DNA of 64,000 nucleotides from Gnetum montanum (Eukaryota; Streptophyta; Gnetopsida; Gnetales; Gnetaceae). The notes under the pieces are model-generated. The model was not told where the DNA came from. It did not search any database and saw nothing but the letters and a program-made list of their open reading frames with translations. Shown piece after piece: positions 37,480-48,489 of the stretch (its first letter is position 1; every line of letters starts with the position of its first letter). A program made the translations under genes and the position numbers. Location: assembly GCA_015680685.1 (NCBI GenBank), contig MNCI01027120.1, forward strand, positions 1-64,000. Reading direction: 5' to 3'.

Positions 37480-37860
37480 AAGTATTTCCTAATCGTTGAT
37501 GATGAGCCAGTTTATAGTCTTAGCAAACTGTTGCGGGTTAGTTTCACGTCATAACCCTTTGGACGGTGCCAATTTAGCATCGTAGTGGATGGTGCATTGC
37601 TAGTTTAAATTCATAGAGGACTGTGAAGAGGCAAACTAGTTTATAGTCTTAGTGGACTCTGAATGCTAGTTTTACGTCATGGAAGACAAATGTGGTAGTT
37701 TAGTTTCATACCGGACAAGATTCTGTGGTGTTATTTTACTGTCATGACTCCAAGACACTTTGTGGTGCTAATTTTAAGTCATAGCCACAGGACTGTTCTA
37801 TGGTATCAGTTTTAGGTCATGATGCCAGGACCGTTACGTACCTCAAGTTTGATTAGACAT
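37480..37860 (-). repeat. Tandem short repeats after integrase of element F
   Basis: About ten degenerate units of 30-38 bp. On the + strand each has the form (c)tagtttaacgtcatNNNNNgGAC followed by a variable tail. On the minus strand parts read as peptides such as HDVKLA, YDLKLA and YEFKLA. Related units occur at 47100-47400 after the protease, and a single one near 41440-41480. Confidence 0.7.
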
Positions 37861-38998
37861 AGTATCATTTCAGGTACAGGTGATTTGTAGGATTAGCGAA
37901 CTCATTCCCATCCAAGTCAGCAAACTTGAATGCTTCATTATTGTACGCCTTGGTGACTAAGTAAGGCCCTTTCAAGTTAGCTGAGAATTTATCTGGATGT
38001 TTGTAGACAACCTTAAGGACTAGGTCTCCTTCTTTAATTGAGCACTTATGTAGATTGTGTTTGTGTCGTTGCCACTATTGTTTCTGGTACCACTCGATTT
38101 GATCAAGTGTTCGTACATATTCCTCCTTCACCGAGTCAAGGTTAGCAATGCACAGTTCATTGCTTTGGCTTTCATCGAGGAGGCCTAAGAGAGCTATTTG
38201 CAACATGGGAACCTATAACTCCAAAGGTAAAATAGCTTTAGATCCATATACAAGACTATATGGAGTTTTACTTGTAGATGTTTGATGTGTCGTTCTGTAT
38301 GCCCATAATGCATAGACTAATTGTTCGTGCCATCACCTCTTGCTCTGATTTAGCATCTTTTTGAGCACCATGATGACAGTTTTTTTATAGCCTCTGCTTG
38401 ACCATTTCTCTGTGGGTAGTAAGGTGACGAGAATGCATGTTTAATACCTAGGCTTTCATAGAAGCTTTTAGTATCTGCACTGCTGAACTGTAGCCCATTG
38501 TCAGTAACGATAGTCATCGGAATACCAAAACAGGTCATGATGTTCTTTATTATGAAAGTGCAAACATGTTTAGAAGTGGTCTTCCTAAGGGGAATAGCTT
38601 CTACCCATTTTGTGAAATATTCAATTGCAGTGATAATGAAGCTATGTCCTGTTGAGGATGTTGGTGTTATTGATCCAATTAAGTCTAATCCCCATCTTTT
38701 GAATGGTCATGTGATTTGTGTTATGTGCAATTCATTAGGTGGCACATGTATTAGGTTACCATGCCTTTGGAAAATGTCACATGTTCTGACCTTGGAGAAG
38801 CAATCGTACTCCATGTGCGGCTAGTAGTAGCCCAAGTGCCTAATTTTTGTTGTCATTGCTTTGGGTGCTATGTGCCCTCCACAAAGTTCTTCATGGACTT
38901 GTTCTACAATTTTTTGACCGTCAATGCTACTAACACACATCAACAAAATGCCTTCATAGGATTTGCGACACAAGATGTCTCCTATTAACGCATATTGT
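37861..38998 (-). pseudogene. Element F integrase
   Basis: Minus-strand reading gives the HHCC region (CGGHIAPKAMTTKIRHLGYY then WPHMEYDC...CDIFQRHG, about 38900-38770), the core RWGLDLIGSITPTSSTGHSF (first Asp, about 38700), IPMTIVTDNGLQFSS (second Asp, about 38500) and PQRNGQAEAI (Glu, about 38400). The triad is complete. The C-terminal part near 38250-37900 is recognisable as SIKLPFGFKAILPL-type sequence but has stops. One of the better kept enzymes in the window. Confidence 0.82.
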
Positions 38999-39690
38999 CA
39001 AGAGCGTTTTTGCACTATGTCCTTTTGAGCATTTGTCAAATGTTGTGGAGGTTCACCTTGTAGAAGGTACTCTTTTATGTCATCATACCATTCAATTGCA
39101 TGTGGTGTGCTAATAGATGCTATAGGCATTTCATCAAGAGCGTTGATTATAGGTTCGACACAATTTATTATAGTGCTAGGCAACACATGGAACATTTCAA
39201 GTGCCATATTTAAGGCTAGTGTAGCAAGTGCATCAGCGATGGTGTTTTCACTTCTAGGGACATGATGTATATCCACGTATATTAACTACTTCAGTAGATG
39301 TTTGGTCAAGTAACAATATGGTTGCAAATGGAGAGCTTTGCATGTGTAAACATTCGTGACCTGATTAATGACTAACTGTGAATTGCCTCGAACTACAAGA
39401 TGTGTGATTCCTGAAGTTAATGCTACTTGAAGACCTCTAAGGAGACCTTCATATTCTGCCACATTATTGGTACAAGGGAAAGTCAATCGGTAGGAGAAGG
39501 GTTGGATTTCTTCGAAGGGGTATGTTAAAATGGCTGGAGCACTTCCTCCTTGGGAAGTTGAAGCTCTATCAAAATGAAGGATCACCTTGTAGTTATCAGG
39601 TACAGTGTCTATACTATTAACATTCTCATCAGGGAATTCAGGGTTAATCATTATTTGATCATGCATTGGCTAGATGGTTAACTATGTGAT
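38999..39690 (-). pseudogene. Element F extra RNase H domain
   Basis: Reads VILHFDRASTSQGG (first Asp), NNVAEYEGLLRGLQVAL (Glu), LVVRGNSQLVINQV (the usual GDS is GNS here, so an acidic residue is lost) and ENTIADALATLAL (last Asp). This is the second, archaeal-like RNase H known from plant Tat-group elements, placed here between RNase H and integrase, which is the common arrangement. Confidence 0.78.
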
Positions 39691-41337
39691 TATTGCTTGA
39701 CCTTTTGCGGAAGATTGAGCAACATAGTGTAGGTCAAACTCTGTGATCATCGCTTTCCACCTAGCTATCCTACTCGACTCATAGATGTTGTTAGTGATGG
39801 CGTAGAGTACATTATTCTTGCAAATGATGTAAACTTGATTACGGAAGAGATAATGCCATCATTTCTTCAAGGAGAAGGTGAGGGAAAGGCATGATTTCTA
39901 CATGTCGTATTATCATTATTCATAGGCAATTAAAGTGTGGCTTAGGTAATATACAGGGATCTCGACTCCATCTTTATGTTTTTGACAAAGCATCAATGAA
40001 ATGGAAGAGTCAGAAGTTACAAGGTAGATGTAGAAGGGTTTATCGCTCTAAGGGGGATAAACTATCGGTAGTTGAGCCAGCTCTTGCTGTATGTTCTCGA
40101 ACACTTCCTAGCATTGTTGAGTCCATTGGAAATGCACATTCTTTCATAATAGGTGTTGCATGGGTCTCAACTTATCCGTCAGCCTTTCGATAAAGCATCT
40201 AATGAATTGCAGTCTACCTTGGAGACCACGTAGTTCAGTAAGGTTTTTTGGTGGTTACATGTTAGTTATTTCCTTAACCTTATCAGGGTCTACCCGTATC
40301 CCTATTCTAGAGACTACAAAGCCAAGCATTTTTCCTATTTTAACACCAAAGACACACTTCTTTGGGTTGAGCTTAAGTTCATATTTAAGACAACGTTTAA
40401 GCACTAGGTCTAGATCCTTTGCATGTTGTTTAGTTGTTTTAGATTTAACTGCAATGTCATCAACATAATCATTGAGCAAATTGAGCATGTAATCACTAAA
40501 TATATATGTCTTTGCTCATTGATATGTAGCGCCTGCATTTTAAAAACCAAATAGCATCATCGTATAGCAGAATGTGCCCCAAAGCATCATAAAGGTTGTT
40601 CTAAGTTGATGTTCTGGGTTGATCCTTATTTGATTGTAACTTGAAAATCCATCCATAAAGGATAACAGTGCATGCCCAGTAGTGTTGTCAATAAGTTGAT
40701 CAATGCTAGGTAGTGGGAAGTCATCCTTTATAGTGGCTATGTTGAGATCACATAAGTTAATGCATATGCGTATATTACCATTCTTCTTAGGAACTATGAC
40801 AACGTTTGATACCCAATCAGAATAGTCAATAGTATGGATGAAATCGGCTTGGTAGAGCTTTGTAATTTTAGCACGGACTGCCAATGCCACCTCAAGTCTA
40901 ACTTTTCATGCCTTTTGCTTCGCTGGTTTGATTTTTTCATCAAGAATGATGTTGGGTTGGATGATTCGGGGGTCTAATCCTGGCATATCAGTATATGACC
41001 ATGCAAATATTTTTATATTATCTTTCAGTACTTGAGTGATGTCACTGACAAGTTGTGAGTCCAGCAGGGCACTTAATTTTAATGTTCTAGCTTTGCCATT
41101 AGAGGTGGCGATGGGGACCTCAACAAAGGGATCTTCGGTGATATTATTTGCCTCTAGGTCTAAAGTCTTAGTCACATTTTTAGGCCAGTCTAATGTTTCC
41201 TGAGTGGAAGCTATTAGGTTAGCATAATTGGATGGGTCTAAATCCAAGGATTCTAGATTGATTGCTCTTTTTACCTCCTTGTGTGGTCCACTAAGAGACA
41301 GTGTTGAAAGGATATTCTTGGCGGCCATGTGTTTTCT
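39691..41337 (-). pseudogene. Element F reverse transcriptase and RNase H
   Basis: A pre-RT segment starts at an ATG at 41328 (MAAKNILSTLSLSGP) and contains IFAWSYTDMPGLDP (about 41000). RT reads YSDWVSNVVIVPKKNGNIRI, LLSFMDGFSSYNQI (about 40660) and DYVDDIAVKS, an intact YVDD box (about 40460). RNase H ends with KGQAIITQLTI just before the extra RNase H. On the minus strand a TTTAAATTGGCAG/GAG acceptor-like site lies at 41337-41350, compatible with splicing out of the upstream spacer. A few stops and a break near 40540 remain. Confidence 0.83.
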
Positions 41338-43079
41338 CCTGCCAATTTAAACCTGGAGTGAAGTAAGTGACGTTTGCTTGACTAAGGAGTTGTTAAATGT
41401 AAATGGGCATCAGGTAATTAATCTATGTACTAATAAAATTGTGGGATGTACCGGCAGTCATGGTAGTTTTAGGCAGTATCGTGCCAATAATATTCAAGTC
41501 ATCTTATGTTTTTTTTTTGGGTTGAGTGTATAGAGCATTGTTGATTTCTAAATTTTGTGTGAACAATAAATTTGTGGGGTTTTAAAGTCTTATGGATTTT
41601 CATGCACATCATTATATATTCTCATATGTTTGTATATACATAATTTTTTTTGATTTTAACCTTTCTCCCCTCATTTATATAAATTTTTTATTTCTAATAT
41701 TTTGCCCTCATCTCTGGAGGCTAGAATAATGAACAATACTAGGCAAGCATGAAATAAAGATGACATAAATAATAACATGCAAAAATAATTTAAACATAAA
41801 ACATGATAAATTTAAATAAAAAAGAGAAAATAAAATAAGAAAAATTAAATTAAATTAAATTAAGAATGGATATTAGGGGTTAGAAAAAGGGGGTTTTGAG
41901 GTGAAGGGGCATCATTTGTGCTAGCGTGAGTTCTTGGAAGTTTGGACTATAGCGTGAGCTAGGGAGTGCAGCATGAGCATCAACATGAGTGGCAGCATGA
42001 GCTACAGTGTGAGTTACAGGGTAGCCATGAAGGGCAAAGGGAAAGCAAGCTGAGGCAAAGGGAAGAGGGAAGAAAATCTGGCGTCTGTGGAGGAGAGTGA
42101 AGAGCTACTCTAGCGTCTCCCCCAAGCCATGATTCTAGCATGGGATCAAGCTCTGCATAGGTATATTTTTTCCTTTCATTTTTCTCCAGTATTCCATTCA
42201 CAGCATTAGCTAGGGCAGTGTGACTTCTATGGCTGTGATTTTGGGCTTGTTTTTGAGGATTCGGGATTTTTTTCTGGGATTTGTGGCTTGCTATTTTTGA
42301 TTTTTGTGGCATCATCCAGGGCGTGATTAGTTCAGGGCATGATTGGGACGTGAGTTGAGTGTTGAACGTGAGTGGAGTGCCCTAGCATGAGTTGAAGCAA
42401 ACTTAGCATGAGTTGAATGTGTGTGTTATAGGGTATGAGCAGGGCATGAGTGGCATTGCAGGGGGAGGCTTGGTTTTGTTTTTGGGCAGCATGAGCTGCG
42501 TTTCAGGGTTAGTTTTTAGTGTGAGTGCCAGGGCTTCCTAGGTAGCATCAATTTTTCTTGTGCAACGTGACTACTAGGTTCCTGGGTAGCATGAGCACAA
42601 GATTCCCTGGGTAGCATGAGCTACAAGGTTTCCAGCATGATTTCTATGGAAGACAAGAGGTGTGAGTTGCTAGGAACATGCCCCAACATGAGCTCCTGCA
42701 GCGTGAGTTGCTGGGAAACTCTAGCATGAGTGCCTGGAAGACAAACACAGCATGAGTTCCTATAGTGTCAGTTGCTAAGAAACTTTAGCGTGAGTGCCTG
42801 GGAGATAGGCACAATGTGAGTTCCTGCAACATGATTTGCTGGGAACAAGCCCCAACGTGAGTTGTTGGGAAGCTGCAGCGTGAGTTCCCAGTAACGTGAT
42901 GATTGTTTGTTGAGATGTTNGCCCCAGAGAGCATTAAGTACACTAAATAGATATTGGTGTCATTGTCTTACAAGGTGAAGCTATGTAATTAAATGTTATT
43001 TATGTGTTTGGTTTATGCGATTTCATACTATTATTAGCGCTTAGACTCTTTACTTACCTAATGTTTTGGTTGTATGCAG
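41338..43079 (-). other. Element F spacer with dispersed AGCGTGAG-type repeats
   Basis: Non-coding as far as seen. From 41930 to 42900 the + strand contains dozens of copies of agcgtgag or decayed forms (agcatgag, agtgtgag), often followed by ttgctggga or tcctggaag. An AT-rich stretch (41500-41870) separates this from the RT start. A single N is at 42920. Its place between protease and RT matches the intron known from Ogre-type elements. Confidence 0.6.
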
Positions 43080-46000
43080 GGGACCTAAATCTTCTCTCTT
43101 GTGGTTGAGCTTGTTGGTGTACTTGCTTGGTTTGGTCCTTTTGGACTAGACATACTTCCTTATGACATGCGCATTGGGCCTCATGTGATATGGTTCTATC
43201 CCAGTGTTGGTTCATTTTTTTCATTCATCTTGCAAAATTTTTGTGTGGTTATATGGTCTCACTTAAGTGAATAGTTGGCTCGTGATATCATTGACACAAT
43301 GCTACCCAGGTCTACACAAGACATGCTTGCCTTCATTACTGACATAGATGAGGGGCTTTTTAAAGTTAAGGGAGGCCTTGCTAAGGGTCCTAGATCTACT
43401 CGTCCCTTGACTCGTGTATGGGAACTGCCTACTTGTTGCCATTATAAGAGCAGCAACACACTTTTCCTAGCCTTCTGTGTGTACACTCTATTCCAGAACC
43501 CACTTGGGATAGTGTATAGAGTGGACATGTATGCTCTTGTATGCTATGCTTAATTTTTGATTTTTTTAAAATTATATGGTTGTCTATGCATAAATATTCT
43601 TTTTCTATGTAGGCCTTGATTTGATGAGAATGGGATGCATGATGATGACGGTGGGCTCGCCTTAGCATGCATAGCATTAGAGGCATTCATGGTGGGTCCC
43701 ATTCTCCATGCTACGGTATTGGACTAGACAAAAGTGGCTATTGTTGACTACCATAGGCAATTCTCGAGGGCCTTTGAGCACTGCCAAGTTCACAGTTGGT
43801 TACATGAGGATTGGTTCTCCAATGGGCCAATTTTTCCTCAAAGAATTGATCCTATGCCTAATGTGCCTATGCCATTTACTGATGGTAAATGATCACACTC
43901 TAGACTCCATTTTCTTTTGTTGCATCACCATGTACTATATTTTTAACATTTTGCTCTATGTTTTTCCTACAGCGGCCATCCCTTCTGATGAAGTTACCAT
44001 CGTATCAGGGCATACTAAGGCCATCCCTTTTATGAAATATGGAGAGGTAGAGCAGTCACAAAAATTGTTGCAGACGAAAGCTCCTGAGTTGATCATCAGC
44101 CATCTTACCCGGGCGGGTCTGATGGACTTGTTCATTGCTTTGACTCCTAATTTTTCGGCGACTGAGATGATCACCATTGTTGATTCTTTTAGTGATGATG
44201 CTTCCCATTTTACTACGCAGGTTCAAGAAGTCAAGGTGTCTTTCCACCTGACCACTGAGTTCCTTTCTAATCTCTTTTGGCATGCCCATGGATGGTGCTA
44301 GGATGGCCATAGATAAAGAAACTAAAGAAGGCCAAGTCATAAAAGAGCTTGAAGAGTGGTTAGGCATGTCTTGGGGTCCTAAAATGTTTTCTATGCGAGA
44401 TGTATCCTCTCTTCCAGGCACAGGTGTTTCCTAAATCTCTTTCTCAAAGAAGAAACCTTGGGATCGAGTTTGCATGTGTCATACGTGCAGTGCTAGATAT
44501 GGGCATGCATTATAACTACATGCAATTTCTTGGATCTGGCTTTCGTGGAGAGATTGTCAGATTATGGCCAAACATCCATACCAAATCCCACTTCACATTT
44601 GCTTTCTTCGCAGGGTACCTACATAGGTTTGCTGAGTTCCTAGTAGTTTATGGTGATAACCGTTATATATTGAGGGATTGTTCATAGTTGTTCCACCCCT
44701 GGATTCATCATTTTTTTAGCACCACTAGATCTCAGGATCCACTCAAAGGCATTGATGAATTAGTGTCTATCACTATTGGGGGTGCAGCTAGTCGTTCCCA
44801 TCATTCCTGTGATAGCTTGGAATTGGAACCGCCTATATTACACACGTCTATTAAAGGGGTTGAATGCCTGATTTGTGAGATTGTTGGGAGGTCAAAGGTG
44901 AAGGTGAAGAGGAATGAACACCTAAGGGAGCCTGCTCCAGAGGTGAGACCACCAAGAGTGAAGAAAATCCACTTTGTACTATCAGTGGAGGGTAAGTATT
45001 TTATTTAATTGTTACATATTTACTTTTTTATTGTGTTTTGGTTTATATGTTATTAAATGTACATATATGCTATGTCATACTAATTCTAGGATTAGGATTC
45101 TGGTGTTATTCAGAGGAAAGTCCTGAGAGGGAGAGAGAGGTCATGGCCCCGATGGTTGAACTAGAAGCAATCATCACAGGGCCAGAGGAAGAAGGAAAAG
45201 AAGAGGAAAAAGTAATCGAGGAACCTCTTGCCCCATAAGAGGAAGATGTGACAAGCAATGTGGGGATGAAGCTTGCGGAGGCATTGGATGCACTTAAGCA
45301 TTCAAGTGATGAGAAAGGTGTCTTCAATGGCTTCTTTAATAGATCTTTGCAACTGGGTGATCCACCCAAGCTAACTAGCAAAGGGCTTTTTGGTATGTTC
45401 CTTTTAGCTCAATCCATATTTTGGTACCTTTTTTACTTTTATGTGTTGTCTTTTGATTATTTTGATTCTCCTTAGCATCAGAGATAGATGCTAAGATTTT
45501 TGAGGCACATACATCTTGGGCAGAGGTATCAGGATCACAAGTTCCGATTGAGGTGACCTCCCTTGCTTGTCCCACATCAGCTGACTAACTAAGGTCATGG
45601 CCTAAGATGCCTAGTAAAATGGACTTTGTCATAGGTATCATTAATGATGTGGTTTTTTGCCTACAATAAGCTCATCCAGATCTAGGTATATGTCTGTTAT
45701 GTATTATGCTAAGTGTGTGGGTTTATTGCATTTCTTTGCTTTTGTTGTTGATTATAGCTGATTCGTATGTGCGATACTTACACCTGCAGGTGCCAAGCTC
45801 CAATGGGATCCTTCTGAGGCAACTCATATTGATGCCCTCCTTGAATTGCCAGGGAATATTGAGCAAGCCCCTAAAAAGGTTTACGATGCAGTTTCCAGCT
45901 ACATCATACAGAATGCCAAGTCGCTTTGGACTTGTAGGCATTCAGTTGAATATCTATAGGATGAGGTGCACTCATTGAAGGAAGCACTAGCAAAGGAGAG

Positions 46001-46775
46001 AGAGGAGAATAGGGATCTCCAATCCCATTATGATTTTGCTGCTACAAGGCTATCTGGTGATAGCACCTAGTGCACATTTGAAATCACCTATGCGTGTTAC
46101 TGGACAGTTTTGAATAGCAAAGTGCAGGTGACACGGGATTTAGCAGAAGGGCACAGATGGATTGGATGAATAGGAAATGTCACGATTGGAAATCCTTTGC
46201 TGCTAAAGTATGGAAGTGCAGTGAAGACCAAATGGACCACAAGCATTAGTACAAGAAATGGTTGAAGGAGGAGTCAGTTGAACATTGGCAGATGGAGATG
46301 TTCATTGATGGGCTTGGCTTGCGTCCTACTTACGATAAGTTTGTTGAGTGCATTGAGGTGGAGGGATCTCCTGAGAGAACCATTACTACTGCCTCTAGGG
46401 AGGCTTCGACAAGCATGTTCTCTCTTGAGTGCCCTACCTAGACGTCGGTGGACAAGGGTAAAACCTTGGCTAGTATTGACCTTGGCCTAGAGAAGGATTG
46501 GGCAAATGTGCCCGAGGAGGAGATTCTACAGCGTTTAGAGGCCAGCCTAAGGCCTTCATCACTTGTGAGTGTTTTATTATGGCACACATTTTGTATAGTT
46601 TTATTGTTTTTATTGGTTAGTATTACTATTTTTCTTGGTTTTGCATTCATGATTTGATTTATTACTCTTACATATTTTTTTATTTTTATTTTTTGTGCTA
46701 TTATAGGGACATGTTAGCGATGGAGCTGGTCCCAGTGGAGCGAGAGCGGATGATGAAGAGGATCTTGGGGACTAG
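43080..46775 (+). pseudogene. Antisense multi-exon gene inside element F, PMD-like region, decayed
   Basis: Read on the + strand, opposite to F. Exons that join in phase: 43613-43884, 43973-44991, 45090-45392, 45476-45685, 45790-46564, 46707-46775, and earlier exon sequence around 43080-43400 is likely. Donors include GTAAGT (44992) and GTGAGT (46565), and acceptors include TTCCTACAG and CACCTGCAG. The first four listed junctions are phase 1 and the last is phase 0. Residues encoded by exon 43973-44991 (AGLMDLFIALTPNFSATEM ... FHLTTEFLSNLFGMPMDG, one frameshift) resemble the plant mobile domain. Later exons encode a Glu-rich segment, a coiled coil (VHSLKEALAKEREENRDLQ) and a tail ending GARADDEEDLGD before TAG. 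Stops are few and mostly at Gln positions (45236, 45953). There are two or three frameshifts. PMD identity is tentative. Confidence 0.68.
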
Positions 46776-47099
46776 CCCCCTCCATGAGCTTGTTGTTTTG
46801 GATTTTTTGGATGTATGATGGACAAATGTAATAATATGGATCTAATGTGTTGAAATTCTATTACCATATTGATGTTCAGTATATTTTCTTTATTTTATAT
46901 GTTTTCTCTTTTTATTTGTTTTCTCAAGTATTATCGTGAAGATATGCATGTAGTGAATGTAAAATGAGAGAACAGAATGTGAATCAAATATTTGTAAAAA
47001 AAGAAAAGAAAAGTATGAGAAGGCATGAATTGAAATTGTAACTTGTAACTTGTAAACGAAAATTTAATGTAACATAATGAGAGTTTGTGAATTTATAAC
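46776..47099. other. AT-rich interval between antisense gene and protease repeats
   Basis: No ORF or motif beyond AT-richness. It would contain the 3' UTR and poly(A) signals of the antisense gene. Confidence 0.4.
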
Positions 47100-47400
47100 A
47101 TGCTAGCTCTAGTTTAAAGCCATTTCGGGCCATGTACATCAATCTTAAAGTCATGATGGACTATCACATCTGTGTTAAAGAAAGAAGAATCAACAGTTTT
47201 AGGCCATAGTGGGCTGAAAGTAATAACAATTTTAGGGAGCTTAAAAAGGAACTGACCATTTTTTACCATGGCTAGTTTAATGTCATTGCAGACGTTCATT
47301 GGAAATTTAACATTGTACCAAATGATTGGTAGTTTAACATCATTTCGGACGCTTGGTAGTTCACCCTAGTTATTAAGTTGCTTCTTAATCTTTTGTAGTT
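47100..47400 (-). repeat. Tandem short repeats after protease of element F
   Basis: About eight degenerate units of about 35 bp with the + strand core agtttaacgtcattgcggacg. On the minus strand an almost open frame continues from the protease and reads motifs such as NDVKLP, YNVKFP, NDIKLA and HDFKID. They are the same family as 37480-37860. Confidence 0.68.
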
Positions 47401-48489
47401 TGACGTGAGGGGTAAGGCGTGTAGGTACAATCTTATACTCACCTTTCCCTTCACTAGTGATGTCAAAGGGTAGCTCCAACCAAGAGATGTTAGTGGGAAT
47501 GGCTCCTATGTTTGTGTTGTCTAGTGCTTCCTCAGTTTAAGTAGGATCATGAGTTAACATTAGGTTCATGTCTTGAAGTATACTCATGGTTCCTTGTTTA
47601 GGCTCAGAAAACTCAATTTCTAACCCTTGATCCATTCTTGAGTGTGAGGAAGTAAGTGATGTTGTCGTATCCCCACGTATGATGATCTCACCGCCCTCGT
47701 AAGGTAGGTGGATCTCTTGATGGATTGGTGAGGATACGGCTCCAAGTTGAGCTAGCCAAGAACGTCCTAAAATCATATTGAAACCCAGCATTTTGTCAAC
47801 CACTACGAATTAGCTAATGTGGGGAATTGGTCCCCTACTATGAAATCCAAGGTAATCATACCTTTCACCACAACATGGGAACCACTGAAGGATTTTAAGA
47901 AAGAAGTTTTTGTGGGATGTATTTTCTTAGTAAGCCCTAGTTTCTTGATGAAAAGAAAGGGTATTACATTCGTTGTTGCACTGTCATCAACATGCACCCT
48001 ACGTATCTTGAAATGGTTGACTTGTATCGTTATGAACATAGGGGCTGTAGTAACCTCTCCTATTTTCTCATCTCGCTTGATGTCGTTACCACGAAACTTT
48101 AGGGATGTGATCCTTGACTCTTGAGGTTGCGGGGAAAATATTGCATAAATAGAAGGCTCGTCTATAGGAAGGTCATCACTAACAAGGATCGAAGTCAACA
48201 TACACACGAGTGCCTCCCGATGTATAGTTGAAGTCATTACTAGATCATATAGGCTTAAGGAAGTATTCTTTTGTTTCAAAGCTTGCGTGACTTGAGTTAA
48301 TGCACTCACTAGATCTTTATGATTTAGGGCACCCTTATATGTGGAGACTTGGTCCATTTGACCCAGCATTCGTATCTCTTGTGGAGGGATTTTTGCGTTG
48401 GCAATTGGGGATGTTGAGTTTGGGACCCTAGGAGTATCAATATTCTTGTCTTGGTGACTTGTGTTAGGCTCACCGATGGATGGACTCAT
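47401..48489 (-). pseudogene. Element F protease
   Basis: The 48489-47803 frame starts MSPSIGEPNTSHQDKNID and leads to VHVDDSATTNVIPFLFIKKL (about 47990), a retropepsin active site in the D-S-A form, with MVDKMLGFNMILGRSWLAQL (from 47803) as the conserved C-terminal ILGRxWL motif. The frame is almost continuous across 47803, with one stop between the two parts. Confidence 0.8.
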
